From a virus, in the IMG/VR virus record IMGVR_UViG_3300049617_000267, positions 1 to 58,864 of that record: a DNA stretch of 58,864 nucleotides; one strand, 5' to 3'. The position numbers and the translations under genes are program-made. Below are positions 6,460-15,477 of this stretch, piece after piece. Below the pieces are notes generated by a model, which was given only the letters and a program-made list of their open reading frames with translations, did not search any database and was not told where the DNA came from. Numbering within the stretch: the first letter of the stretch is position 1; each line of letters starts with the position of its first letter.

Positions 6460-7410
6460 ATGGCTTTGTCGCCACCACCGCCCGACCGCGCCGCCTGGCT
6501 GGCGCTGCGCAACCGCTCTGTCGGCTCGTCCGAGCAAGCCACCCTCTGGGGGGTTGAGGCGGATTATGCGCCGTCCCTTTTCAAGCTGTGGCACATCAAG
6601 GCGGGCCTCGCGTCCGACACATTCGCCGGCAACCGGCTCACGAAGTGGGGGCTGCTGCTGGAGGAGGTTATCGCCACTGCGGTCGCGGAGGAGAAGGGCT
6701 GGACGGTAAGGAAGGGTCGTTACGCCGTCGCCGACGACACGCCCGGGATGGCCGCGACGCTGGATTTTGAGATCGACCGCGACCCCACCGGTCAGCATCT
6801 GGGGCCCGGAATCCTCGAGACCAAGAACGTGCAATGGCTGATCGCCCGCCGCTATTGGACGGAGGAGGAGCCGCCGCCTCACATCATCCTGCAGCTCCAG
6901 CACCAATTTGCCTGCACAGGCTATTCGTGGGGCGCGATCGGCGCCCTGGTAGGCGGTAACGAGCTGCGCATCCTTCCGTTCACCGCGGACCCGGACATCA
7001 TCGCGTCGTCGAAACAGCGTGTGACTGATTTCTGGCGGTCAATCGCCGAGAATCGGCCGCCTCCGGCCGACGGAGGCGCCGGCGTGCCCGAGGTGCTTCG
7101 GCAAATGTATCCCGAGGTCGGAGACCCAGCGATCGACCTGTCGGGCGACAACGAGTTTTCCACGCAGATCGACGAGCTCATCGAGGCCAGCGCAGCGCGG
7201 AAGGCGGCTGAGAAGCGCTACCACGCGGCGTCAAACGCCCTCATGGCCAAGCTCGGCCCGCACCGGCGCGGGTTCACGCGGGACGGGTTCAGCGCGTCCA
7301 TCGTCGTCGTGAAGGAGAGGCCGACGCGACCGGCGCGAATTGGCGACATGATTCCCGGTCGGGCGGAAAGCCGGAGCGTCCGCGTGCAATCAGCCAGCGG
7401 CATTTTGTGA
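6460..7410 (+). CDS. YqaJ-type recombinase exonuclease (316 aa)
   Basis: Predicted 5'-3' double-strand DNA exonuclease of the YqaJ/lambda Exo fold. GSSEQATLWGVEADYAPSLF is the family N-terminal motif. Catalytic acids appear in LLLEEVIATAV (about residue 67), AATLDFEI (about 102) and the ILETKNVQW E-x-K motif (about 119-123). ATG 6460 is chosen because AAGGAG precedes it by 6 bases; ATG 6412 lies inside the operator. The next two genes are a DnaQ-like exonuclease and a probable annealing protein, so this is a phage homologous recombination module. Confidence 0.85.
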   Translation: MALSPPPPDRAAWLALRNRSVGSSEQATLWGVEADYAPSLFKLWHIKAGLASDTFAGNRLTKWGLLLEEVIATAVAEEKGWTVRKGRYAVADDTPGMAATLDFEIDRDPTGQHLGPGILETKNVQWLIARRYWTEEEPPPHIILQLQHQFACTGYSWGAIGALVGGNELRILPFTADPDIIASSKQRVTDFWRSIAENRPPPADGGAGVPEVLRQMYPEVGDPAIDLSGDNEFSTQIDELIEASAARKAAEKRYHAASNALMAKLGPHRRGFTRDGFSASIVVVKERPTRPARIGDMIPGRAESRSVRVQSASGIL

Positions 7411-7421
7411 AGGAAACACTG

Positions 7422-8018
7422 ATGATCCTGATTTTCGACACCGAGACGACCGGCCTCCCCAACTGGAAGGTGCCGTCCGAGGATCCAACCCAGCCGCATC
7501 TCGTGCAGCTTGCTTGCGGCCTTTTCACGGACGAGGGGCGCGAGGTCGGCACCTTCATGCGGATCGTCTTGCCAACGAAATTCACAATCCCGGCCGAGGC
7601 AACGGCGATCCACGGCATCAACGACACTCTCGCGCGTGATTGCGGCACATCCCTCGATTCGGTGGTTGTGGCCTACACCAAAATGGCTTCTGTCGCGGAA
7701 TTGCGCGTCGCCCACAACACCCCCTTCGACGACCGCGTCATGCGCATCGCGCTTCTGCGGTGCGGCTTTAGCCGGGCGGAAATCGAAATGACCCAGCGTG
7801 GCCCGAGCGCGGACACGTGCGCGATGGCGCGGCACGTGATGAAGAACGAGCGCGAGCTGGGACGAAAGGATGCGCTCGAAAAAGCGGACCTTGCGTCCTG
7901 CATGGCGCACTTCTTCAACGACGCCCACGACGGCGCCCACGATGCGCTGGCTGACATGCGGGCGTGTGCCCGCCTTTATTTCCATTTCCGCAACGAGATG
8001 AAGGTCACCGCCCCATGA
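7422..8018 (+). CDS. DnaQ-like 3'-5' exonuclease, DEDDh type (198 aa)
   Basis: The exonuclease motifs are visible in order: DTETTGL at residues 6-12 (D6, E8), HNTPFDD near 97-103, and AHDALADMRA near 173-182 (H and D). ATG 7422 follows GAAGGAA by 6-7 bases. A GTG at 7407 overlapping the yqaJ stop is the alternative. It could proofread for a host polymerase or trim recombination intermediates. The stop overlaps the ATG of the next gene at 8015. Confidence 0.85.
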   Translation: MILIFDTETTGLPNWKVPSEDPTQPHLVQLACGLFTDEGREVGTFMRIVLPTKFTIPAEATAIHGINDTLARDCGTSLDSVVVAYTKMASVAELRVAHNTPFDDRVMRIALLRCGFSRAEIEMTQRGPSADTCAMARHVMKNERELGRKDALEKADLASCMAHFFNDAHDGAHDALADMRACARLYFHFRNEMKVTAP

Positions 8019-9346
8019 GCGATTCCCCAATCCCCTACGAAGGTGAGCTGATCGCCAGCCCGCAAGGCACCGTCGTCGGGCAGACGCCCAGCAACCCCTT
8101 CGAGCGAAGCGCGTCGCAGGTCACTGCGGCCGGCGCGGTGGAGGTCGAAAGCCAGCGCGCCGTCGCCGAGGTGCAGGCTCAGATTCTTGTCGCCAAGCGG
8201 TTTCCGCGCGACCAGGCCGCGGCGTGGAACGCGATCATGGCCGCGTGCCGGCGCCCAGGCTTGGCCGAGGACTCGGAATATCGGTTCAAGCGCGGCGGCG
8301 AGGCGGTGGTTGGGCCGACCATTCGTCTCGCGGAGGAGATGGCGCGGTGCTGGGGCAACATCCAGTTTGGCGTCCGGGAGCTGTCGCGCCGCGACGGCGT
8401 TTCGGAGATGGAGGTCTTCGCCTGGGATACCGAGACCAACAACCGGTCGGTGCAGACGTTCCAGGTGAAGCACCTTCGGGACACGAAGCATGGCGCGGTG
8501 CGGGTATCATCGGAGCGCGACATCTACGAGATAACCGCGAACATGGGCGCGCGCCGCTTGCGCGCCCGCATCCTTTCCGTGCTGCCAGCCGACCTTGTGG
8601 ATGCCGCGGTCAATATGTGCGCCGTCACGCGACAGAAGAACCTGCCGCCCCTGCCGCAGGCCATCGAGGCGTGCGTGGCCGCGTTCGGCAAGATCGGCGT
8701 CCCCAAGAGCGCCATCGAGAAGCGGCTCGGGAAGCCGGCCGAAGCCATGTCGCCGGCCGAGGTGGACGAGCTGCGCGGGATTTTTGCCGCGCTGCGCGAT
8801 GACATGAGCTCGGCCGCCGAGTATTTCCCGGAGGTCGAAGCACCGACGGAAGCGGGACAGACGCGAACCGGGCGCCTCCGGGCAGCGACGAAGCCGGACG
8901 CGTCGAAGGAAAAGCCTGGCGCCGAGACCGCGCAACCGAAACCCGCGGACGATCGCGGGGCGGCGACGCAACCGCAGCCCGAAGACGACGCGCCGCGCCG
9001 GGCCGCGGGCGACGACGGAGCCGAAACGCGGCAGCCGTCCGAGGATGACGGCGGCCGGGATGACGGCGACCGGGACGGAGGCGAGGAGGCGAGCGCGGAG
9101 CCCGGCCAGCAGGGACCGTCCGATTCCGACGTTCGCCGGTCCGACTACATCGCGAAACGCACAACGGAGATCATCAGACAGCTCGACAAGACCAAGCAGG
9201 GGGACAACGGGCGACTGCAGGTTCTGCGCGACGAAGCGATCGGGCTGATGAGGGAGGCGAGCGACGCGAAGCTGCCCGCGATGCGCAGCATGATTGAGGT
9301 TGCGCTGGTGAAGGCGAGAACCCGCGTCGAGGCGCGGAGCGCATAG
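8015..9346 (+). CDS. Probable ssDNA-annealing recombination protein (443 aa)
   Basis: Residues about 45-210 match, from memory, a large family of phage proteins found next to YqaJ exonucleases: AVAEVQAQILVAKRFPRDQA, GGEAVVGPTIRLAEEMARCW, then DIYEITANMGARRLRARIL. Context implies single-strand annealing. After residue about 290 comes a 100-residue acidic disordered linker (DDRGAATQPQPEDDAPRR-type), then a C-terminal helical domain (KRTTEIIRQLDKTKQGDNG). The ATG overlaps the exonuclease stop. The family assignment is fairly sure; the activity is inferred from context. Confidence 0.65.
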   Translation: MSDSPIPYEGELIASPQGTVVGQTPSNPFERSASQVTAAGAVEVESQRAVAEVQAQILVAKRFPRDQAAAWNAIMAACRRPGLAEDSEYRFKRGGEAVVGPTIRLAEEMARCWGNIQFGVRELSRRDGVSEMEVFAWDTETNNRSVQTFQVKHLRDTKHGAVRVSSERDIYEITANMGARRLRARILSVLPADLVDAAVNMCAVTRQKNLPPLPQAIEACVAAFGKIGVPKSAIEKRLGKPAEAMSPAEVDELRGIFAALRDDMSSAAEYFPEVEAPTEAGQTRTGRLRAATKPDASKEKPGAETAQPKPADDRGAATQPQPEDDAPRRAAGDDGAETRQPSEDDGGRDDGDRDGGEEASAEPGQQGPSDSDVRRSDYIAKRTTEIIRQLDKTKQGDNGRLQVLRDEAIGLMREASDAKLPAMRSMIEVALVKARTRVEARSA

Positions 9347-9348
9347 AG

Positions 9349-10224
9349 ATGGCCCGGGGCGATAGCTTCCTCGGCGACAAGAGCGCCGCCGACGTCTTCG
9401 AGAGCAAGGACGAGCTGAACGCGCTTCTCGACGAAGTGAAGAAGGCCCAGGAAGAAGCTGGGTCCGACATCAGCACAGAGGACGCCCGGAAGGCGCTTGT
9501 GTCGCTCGCAGCGAAGGTTACGCGCACCAAGACCGCCCTGGACGAGGCTGGGAAAGCATCCACCGAGACAGCCCGAAAACTGGTGGAGACGGTCAACGCG
9601 CGAAGGCGCGTCGTTCGCGAGCGATTGGAACACGCCGCCGAGGCAATCCGCGCGCCCGTCACGAAATTCGAGCTGGACGAGCAGGAGCGGCAGACGCGGT
9701 TCCAGAAATTGCTGGACCAAGTGGTCGGCGCGCGCACGGTGCTGATCGGCACATCGGCCGACGAGGTCGAACGGCGCATCAACGAGCTGCGCGACCTGCC
9801 GACGCCAAACGACGTGACGGAGGAAGAGCGCGAGAAGCTCACCGACGAGAGGATCACGACCTTGTCGATGCTCGAAACGATGCTGCCATCCATGCGCGCG
9901 GAGGAGGACAAGGCTGCGCGCTTGGCGACAATGGAAGCTGAAAGGGACCGGATGGCCACAGAGCTTCGGCAGATCGAGCGTCAGCAACAGGAGACGGAAC
10001 GGCAGCTCGCGGCGGCCCGCGGGCAGGTGGACGCCGCCAAGCAGCAGGTCCAGGAGGCCGAGGTTGCATCGGCCCGGTTCGCCGACCAGGACAGGCGGAT
10101 GCAGGTGCGGCGCGAGATCATCGACGCGCTCGGCCAAGAGGCGAGGATCAACACCCAGCTCGCCGAGCGCGTGGCGACGGCGCTGATCGCTGGCGTGATT
10201 CCCCACGTTCGGGTAGAGTTTTGA
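9349..10224 (+). CDS. Coiled-coil protein of the recombination operon (291 aa)
   Basis: Starts 2 bases after the previous stop. It is charged and helical throughout, with a long predicted coiled coil at about residues 185-240 (MEAERDRMATELRQIERQQQ and following). A more globular N-terminal part contains KFELDEQERQTRFQKLLDQV. It is placed like DUF1351- or GET-type phage recombination accessory proteins, but I do not recognise the family. A structural or scaffolding role in recombination is a guess. Confidence 0.55.
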   Translation: MARGDSFLGDKSAADVFESKDELNALLDEVKKAQEEAGSDISTEDARKALVSLAAKVTRTKTALDEAGKASTETARKLVETVNARRRVVRERLEHAAEAIRAPVTKFELDEQERQTRFQKLLDQVVGARTVLIGTSADEVERRINELRDLPTPNDVTEEEREKLTDERITTLSMLETMLPSMRAEEDKAARLATMEAERDRMATELRQIERQQQETERQLAAARGQVDAAKQQVQEAEVASARFADQDRRMQVRREIIDALGQEARINTQLAERVATALIAGVIPHVRVEF

Positions 10225-10390
10225 CGGTCGTTTCCTTCCGACCAGCGCGGTATGCGTCCTCCCGCGTGCCGCGCAGGCCGGCGTCTCTCGTGGTGGGGGG
10301 GCGCCGGCCACCCCCGAGGGCCTGATCCGAGCCAACTTGGATGTCGGACAGACGCGATAGGCGCGGCGGACGGTGGAAACCCGCGTCGGA
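10225..10390. other. Gene-free spacer before the tRNA
   Basis: Between the coiled-coil gene and the tRNA lie 166 bases without a convincing ORF. A G-rich/C-rich stretch near 10290-10315 (GGGGGGGCGCCGGCC then CCCCGAG) could fold. No U-run follows, so a terminator is not asserted. No clear promoter was seen. Confidence 0.4.
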
Positions 10391-10462
10391 TGCGGGATAG
10401 AGGAGCGGCCACCTCGGCGGTCTCATAAGCCGCAGACCCGGGTTCGAGTCCCGGTCCCGCTA
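10391..10462 (+). tRNA. tRNA with CAT anticodon (Met or Ile2)
   Basis: A full cloverleaf can be drawn. The acceptor is TGCGGGA/TCCCGCT with a T:T mismatch at 1:72, followed by T8 A9. The D stem is GAGG/CCTC. The anticodon stem is GCGGT/GCCGC with loop CTCATAA (anticodon CAT). The variable loop is AGAC, and the T arm is CCGGG TTCGAGT CCCGG. A73 is followed by CC then G, so CCA is not fully encoded. The three G:C anticodon-stem pairs of initiators are absent, so elongator Met or lysidine-type Ile is more likely. Confidence 0.75.
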
Positions 10463-10469
10463 CCGTCGC

Positions 10470-12545
10470 CTATGCCGTCAGCTCCGCCTGTGGCGGGAAG
10501 AAGATCTCCAGCAAATACCGCGCCGCCCGCCCACGCTCCGATGACAGCGTTGGGTCAGCGCGCAACAGCCGAACAGCATCCTCGGACGCGATCTCGATGA
10601 GTTCATGGTCGCGCTCGAAATCCGCCACCCGCCAAGCGGGAAGGCCTGCCTGCCGCACGCCGAGGACGTCGCCGTAGCCCCGGAATTTCATGTCCATCTC
10701 GGCGATCTCGAAGCCATCGTTTGTGCTGCGAAGCGCCTTCAAACGCTTCCATGGCATCCCGTATTTGTCGCCGAGGTCCGTCAGCAGCATGCAATAGCTT
10801 TGCTCGTCGCCGCGGCCCACGCGGCCGCGAATCTGGTGAAGCTGCGCGAGACCGAAGTGCTGGGCGTTCTCGATCACCACGACGGTCGCCGCCGGAACGT
10901 CCACGCCAACTTCGATCACCGTTGTCGCCACCAACAAGCGCGTATCGCCGGCGGCGAACTTCTGGAGCGCTGCATCGCGCTGCGCGGCCGGCATAGCGCC
11001 GTGCACGAGCCCGACGGCGTCGTCGCCGAAGACCCGGCGCATGCCGCGCGCTCGCATTTCCGCGGCCGTCAGCGCCAGCGCCTCACTTTCGTTCACCAGC
11101 GGGCAGATCCAATAGACCGAGGCGCCGGCGTCGATCCGGCGCTTGATCCCCGCGACCAACGCTTCGAATTGGATCATCTGGTGAATGGTCGTGATGACGT
11201 CCGACCGGCGGCCGGGCCGCTCGCGCAGCCGCGAGACGTCCACGTCGCCCCACTTCGTCAGGACGAGGCTGCGCGGGATCGGCGTAGCCGACATCATCAA
11301 GAGGTGCGTGCCGGTCCCCTTCGCGGTGAGCGCGCTGCGCTGCACAACACCGAAGCGGTGTTGCTCATCGACGATCGCAAGCGCCAGATTATGGAAGTGC
11401 ACGCGTTGGCCGAACAGCGAATGAGTGCCCACCACCAGCTTGAGCGAGCCACCGGCCAGCTTCACCTGTGTCTCGAGCTCTTGGGCATCGGCCGTGTTCC
11501 CCGACAGGAATCCCACCTCGATCGGGCTGATGCGCTGGAGCAGCGCGTGGTGCTGCTTGGCCAGCACTTCGGTCGGGGCCATGAGCGCGGCCTGGAATCC
11601 GGCCTCGGCACACCCCAGCATGGCCAGGATCGCCACCATCGTCTTGCCGGTCCCCACGTCGCCGTGGAGCATGCGCGTCATCCGGGAGCCGGACCACATA
11701 TCGGCGTCGATCTCGCGCAGCGCGAGCGCCTGTCCGTCGGTCAGGGAATAGCCCCAGCGGCGCACCGCTTCCTCGCGCATCACGCAAGTTGGGCGCACGA
11801 TATGGCCGGGAGCGTCGCGCTCGCGGTGTCGCCGCTGCAACAGCCAGAGCTGATGCGCGAGCAATTCATCGTAGGCGAGGCGGTCGCGCGGCGCATCGGC
11901 GGGGATTGCGGCTGGCTGGTGCAAAGCCAGCAGTGCATCGGCGAACGAGGGCCAGGAATGGTCCTCCAGCGTCGCCGGCGTTTGCCATTCCGGGATGTTC
12001 GAGGGAATCCGCGAGGTGGCGCCGGCGATCGCGCGGCGCAGGACGCTCTTCGGGAGGGTCGTCGGCGTCGAATAGAGCGGGCTGATTCCTTGGACCGACG
12101 CCTCCCGGTCGACCGGCAAGCAAAACTCGGGATTCACCATTCTCCCTTCGTCCGCGACCTTCCCGCCGAAGAGTAGCTCGGCGCCGATTTTTATTTGAGG
12201 CGGAAAAAACCTGCCGAAATAGAGGATTGTCGCCCTGGATTTGCGCTCGCAGCTCAGGCTGATGATGTGCGGCATCTTGGCCCGCTGTGCCCGCTTGATC
12301 CCGGCTACGGTGCCTTTCCAGACGGCATATTCGCCCGGCTTGTTGAGATCCGGCGCGCTGGCGCGCGTGCGATCAACATAGCCGCGCGGGATGTGCAGCA
12401 GCAGGTCCGCGATCCGGTCGCCGCCAACCGCTTCGGCCAGCGGCGGCGCGAACATTGGGCCGACGCCGCGGAGGGTCGCCAGCTTTTCGGTGAACGGGTT
12501 GGGATCCAAAGGAAGATAGGATCCAAGCGGCGGATTCGTGTCCAT
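10470..12545 (-). CDS. recG-like: RecG-type ATP-dependent DNA helicase (691 aa)
   Basis: Full-length RecG architecture. An N-terminal wedge begins LATLRGVGPMFAPPLAEAVG, then an OB-like region (YAVWKGTVAGIKRAQRAKM), then a superfamily 2 helicase core. That core has GDVGTGKT (Walker A, about residues 295-302), DEQHRFGV (393-400), SATPIPRS (419-426) and QIRGRVGRG (571-579). RecG remodels stalled forks and branched DNA. ATG 12545 is chosen because the protein from there matches the usual RecG N-terminus. It lies on the strand opposite both neighbours. No disabling change is visible. Confidence 0.9.
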   Translation of the reverse strand: MDTNPPLGSYLPLDPNPFTEKLATLRGVGPMFAPPLAEAVGGDRIADLLLHIPRGYVDRTRASAPDLNKPGEYAVWKGTVAGIKRAQRAKMPHIISLSCERKSRATILYFGRFFPPQIKIGAELLFGGKVADEGRMVNPEFCLPVDREASVQGISPLYSTPTTLPKSVLRRAIAGATSRIPSNIPEWQTPATLEDHSWPSFADALLALHQPAAIPADAPRDRLAYDELLAHQLWLLQRRHRERDAPGHIVRPTCVMREEAVRRWGYSLTDGQALALREIDADMWSGSRMTRMLHGDVGTGKTMVAILAMLGCAEAGFQAALMAPTEVLAKQHHALLQRISPIEVGFLSGNTADAQELETQVKLAGGSLKLVVGTHSLFGQRVHFHNLALAIVDEQHRFGVVQRSALTAKGTGTHLLMMSATPIPRSLVLTKWGDVDVSRLRERPGRRSDVITTIHQMIQFEALVAGIKRRIDAGASVYWICPLVNESEALALTAAEMRARGMRRVFGDDAVGLVHGAMPAAQRDAALQKFAAGDTRLLVATTVIEVGVDVPAATVVVIENAQHFGLAQLHQIRGRVGRGDEQSYCMLLTDLGDKYGMPWKRLKALRSTNDGFEIAEMDMKFRGYGDVLGVRQAGLPAWRVADFERDHELIEIASEDAVRLLRADPTLSSERGRAARYLLEIFFPPQAELTA

Positions 12546-12615
12546 GTTGAGGCTTTTCCCTGCGTTGTATAGCATCGTGGTGGCGCGGCAGCACCGACGC
12601 TTCCCAGAGGATGCC

Positions 12616-13536
12616 ATGGGGAAAACCCAATTCTACTCCGCCACCCACAGGCAGTTCCCGAAAATCCCTCCGGGTGCCAGCTTGTCCTATCGAAACACGG
12701 CGCCGAGCGGGGACGCCTATGGCCCGATCATCTTGGACCCGCGGGTGACGCCGGGGCGCTTCGCCGGGACGTGGGGCGCATGCGGCTGGTGGAACCAGGG
12801 CGCTATTGCGATCTCGGCGCAGACGAGCAACATTGGTGACGTATTCGGAACAGGCAAGGCGGTCGCTGGAACCTATCTGACAATCGCAGGGACCGGGGTT
12901 CAAACCGTTCTTCTTCCTGGCAACTACACGTCGTCGGCTTCCGATTTTTGGATGAACGAATACGGCAGTTACCCGACGGTTTGGGGGAGCGACGACAGCG
13001 TCACCACCTACGACCCGAACGCGCTACTCGGCCAGAATGTCAATATCGTTTCGGCGGGCAACGACTCCGGTGGCACGTTTACTGTCACCGGCGTCGACAT
13101 CTACGGCGTCGCGCTCGTCGAGATCATCACCGGCGCCAACATTGGGACTGCGGCTGGGAAAAAATCATTCGCGGTGGTGCAGTCGATCCTGCCGGGCGGA
13201 ACGCTGTCGGGCGCTTCGGTACAAGCAGAGATCGGCGGCGGCTACGGGCTGCCTCTTCTGCTTGACCAAACATCGCAAGGGCAATCATTTTACACGACAA
13301 TGATATTTCTCTCAGACGGAACAATAACGACGATTAATAACTCTTTGACTGGATCGTTCACTGGTGCGAATGGCTCTCAGATACCATCGCCAACCTCTCA
13401 TGACGTGCGCGGCTTGTTTACCCCTTCGGGCGGCAAAACCGTGTGGGCGATCTCCCAGCCGGTCGACGTTCAGCAGATCACCTCCTACGGGTCCGTGGTC
13501 GGCATGATCGGGGCCCCGCAATACCCGGGCGGCTGA
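12616..13536 (+). CDS. Virion protein, first of a paralogous pair (306 aa)
   Basis: ATG 12616 follows AGAGGA by about 5 bases, close behind the divergent recG start. Residues about 145-210 (VSAGNDSGGTFTVTGVDIYG, ITGANIGTAAGKKSF, SILPGGTLSGA) match the same region of the next gene almost position by position. It is beta-rich, Gly/Ser/Thr-rich and lacks Cys-based enzymatic motifs, as expected for a head or tail surface protein. Compared with its neighbours the 3' part (13260-13360) is locally AT-rich. Exact role unknown. Confidence 0.6.
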   Translation: MGKTQFYSATHRQFPKIPPGASLSYRNTAPSGDAYGPIILDPRVTPGRFAGTWGACGWWNQGAIAISAQTSNIGDVFGTGKAVAGTYLTIAGTGVQTVLLPGNYTSSASDFWMNEYGSYPTVWGSDDSVTTYDPNALLGQNVNIVSAGNDSGGTFTVTGVDIYGVALVEIITGANIGTAAGKKSFAVVQSILPGGTLSGASVQAEIGGGYGLPLLLDQTSQGQSFYTTMIFLSDGTITTINNSLTGSFTGANGSQIPSPTSHDVRGLFTPSGGKTVWAISQPVDVQQITSYGSVVGMIGAPQYPGG

Positions 13537-13628
13537 TGACGGCCGTTGCGCAGTTCGGCGCAGGTGGTTAGGATCAAAGAACGCGCCAGCAGCCGCGTCC
13601 CCGCCAGACCCCAAAGTCCGAGGACAGC

Positions 13629-14540
13629 ATGGCCCGCACCGCGTTCTACGCTCCCGCCCATCGCATCAACAACAAGCAGCCGCCGGGCCAGGCCGGCCTG
13701 CCGCCGGACCTTGCGCCGAGCTTGGACTTCGACGGCTCCGGCATCCAGGACTCGCGCTGGCCATACAATCAGTATGGCGCCAATGGCGGTGTCTGCGGCT
13801 GGTATAGCGAGGGGCCACTGATCGACGCGGTGCCATCCACTCTGACGACGACCGCGCTGGCCGCCGCCCAAGCCGCCACGGCTGGCACCGCGTTGACGCT
13901 GGTGAGCGCAACGGGCGCCGGCATCACCGTCCTCGCCGCGGCGACCCGGCTCTTTCCCACGCTGAGCGTCGCGCCGGTCGGCTCGCTGGCGATCGACGGG
14001 CTGCCGGGCCAGGTGACGTTCGGCTCGGAATTCGTCACGGCCTTCTATGACCCGACGAAGGCGCTCGCGCGGAACATCCAGATTGCCTCCGCCGGCAACG
14101 ATTCCGGTGGCTATTTCACCGTTTCCGGCTTCGACTTCTACGGCTACCCAATGACGGAGAGGATCACGGGCGCGAACGTCGGCACCGCCGCCGGGAGAAA
14201 GGCCTTCAAGATCGTCACCTCGATTGTGCCAGGCGGGACCATCTCCGGGTCCAACGTCTCCGCCGGCCAGGGCGACACCTACGGCCTTCCGATCGCGTGC
14301 AACGGCACGAACTACGTCACCGGCGTCTGGAATGCACTCAACATCGTGGGCACCGGCACCGTGACGGCGGCGGACACCACCAGCCCCGCCACCAGCACCA
14401 CCGGCGACGTCCGAGGCACTTACCTCGTCGCCTCGGCCTCCAACGCCACCAAGCGGCTCACGGTCTTCGTTGCGCCCTCAATCAACCTGCTGGCTGCGCA
14501 GGGCGTAATCGCGGGCATGTGGGGCCAGACGCCGGCGTAA
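13629..14540 (+). CDS. Virion protein, second of a paralogous pair (303 aa)
   Basis: Paralogue of the 12616 gene, sharing IASAGNDSGGYFTVSGFDFYG, ITGANVGTAAGRKAFK and SIVPGGTISGSNV. It differs in its N-terminus (MARTAFYAPAHRINNKQPPG) and has an Ala/Thr-rich insert at about 70-110. It precedes three further structural genes leading to the gp4-like tail protein, so a surface or decoration role is likely. The duplication is judged from sequence; function is inferred. Confidence 0.6.
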   Translation: MARTAFYAPAHRINNKQPPGQAGLPPDLAPSLDFDGSGIQDSRWPYNQYGANGGVCGWYSEGPLIDAVPSTLTTTALAAAQAATAGTALTLVSATGAGITVLAAATRLFPTLSVAPVGSLAIDGLPGQVTFGSEFVTAFYDPTKALARNIQIASAGNDSGGYFTVSGFDFYGYPMTERITGANVGTAAGRKAFKIVTSIVPGGTISGSNVSAGQGDTYGLPIACNGTNYVTGVWNALNIVGTGTVTAADTTSPATSTTGDVRGTYLVASASNATKRLTVFVAPSINLLAAQGVIAGMWGQTPA

Positions 14541-14543
14541 CCC

Positions 14544-14978
14544 ATGGCGGACTCGGTCACCACCAACATCCTGGAGAACGGGCCGCGCCGGGTCGTAATG
14601 TCGTTCACGAACCTGTCCGATGGGACGGGGGAAACCGGCGTCACCAAGGTCGACGGGTCCGCCACCGGGCCGCTCGGCGTGACGATCGCGGGAAACACCG
14701 TCTATCCGCTCGGCAACCTGAAGGTCGTCGACGCTTGGTTCAATGTTTACGGTGGAATGGTGGAGATCGCCTGGGGCGGCACGTCCAACCAGGACTTCCT
14801 GAATCTCACCGGCTTCGGGCACTTTAAGGCGCTCGACAAGCGCGGCGGCTTCCAGGGCTGGTTCCCGCCCGCCAGCATCACGCCCAACGGCAAGATCCTG
14901 TTTACCACCCACGGCTTCGTAGCCAATTCGAGCTACACCATCGTCCTTGAAATGACAAAGGGCATCCCGCAGTCGTAG
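14544..14978 (+). CDS. Small structural protein (144 aa)
   Basis: Starts 3 bases after the preceding stop. It is beta-rich (GPRRVVMSFTNLSDGTGETG, GNLKVVDAWFNVYGGMVEI) with an aromatic C-terminus. I recall comparable 140-150-aa proteins beside head-to-tail connector genes in podoviruses. No enzymatic motif. Probable minor virion protein. Confidence 0.55.
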   Translation: MADSVTTNILENGPRRVVMSFTNLSDGTGETGVTKVDGSATGPLGVTIAGNTVYPLGNLKVVDAWFNVYGGMVEIAWGGTSNQDFLNLTGFGHFKALDKRGGFQGWFPPASITPNGKILFTTHGFVANSSYTIVLEMTKGIPQS

Positions 14979-14988
14979 GAGGCCGCGC

Positions 14989-15474
14989 ATGACGGACGAC
15001 CTCCATTACGTCCCGGGCGACAATTACCTGATCGACGACATCTCGGGCTTCAAAGTGCGCGCGTCGAAAGCGCGCATGCAATGGGACGGGCTGATGGCGG
15101 CCGGCTCGCGCTTCTCGCCGCGGCAACCGCAGGACCTTGTCACCGGCGTCCCGGACGACCAGACGGTCGCCATTGCCCGGCCGCGCCAGGTCAACCAGTT
15201 CACCGCCCTCGCCACCTTCATCAACGCGCCGTGCGCGGCGGGGACCAACGTGCTGAACGTGGACAGCACGGTCGGCTGGCAGGTCGGTTACAAGGCCATG
15301 GTCATGCTCGACAGCGGCGTGAATTTCACCGCCGCCGTCTCGTCGATCGGCGCTGGCACCCTGCAGATCGCATCGCCGCTGCCCGGCAACGCTGGCGTGA
15401 CGTTCGGCGACCCGCTCGAGAACACGGTCGTCGGGCTTCTCAGCACCGGCCAGATCGCGCCGGGCCCGGGGTAA
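14989..15474 (+). CDS. Structural protein (161 aa)
   Basis: Preceded by TAGGAGG about 8 bases before ATG 14989. It begins HYVPGDNYLIDDISGFKVRA and continues KARMQWDGLMAAGSRFSPRQ, a pattern I know from phage proteins encoded between decoration and connector genes. The C-terminal half is a small beta domain (TNVLNVDSTVGWQVGYKAMV). Likely virion component at the head-tail junction. Confidence 0.6.
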   Translation: MTDDLHYVPGDNYLIDDISGFKVRASKARMQWDGLMAAGSRFSPRQPQDLVTGVPDDQTVAIARPRQVNQFTALATFINAPCAAGTNVLNVDSTVGWQVGYKAMVMLDSGVNFTAAVSSIGAGTLQIASPLPGNAGVTFGDPLENTVVGLLSTGQIAPGPG

Positions 15475-15477
15475 GCC

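Noticed and set aside
10391-10462. tRNA as an attachment site of an integrated prophage
   Set aside because: No integrase gene or matching second copy of the tRNA 3' end was found in the window.
10605-12176. A 523-codon open frame antisense to the RecG gene
   Set aside because: It is a GC-bias shadow: the opposite strand carries all helicase motifs, and the antisense translation is His/Arg-rich without any motif or ribosome site.
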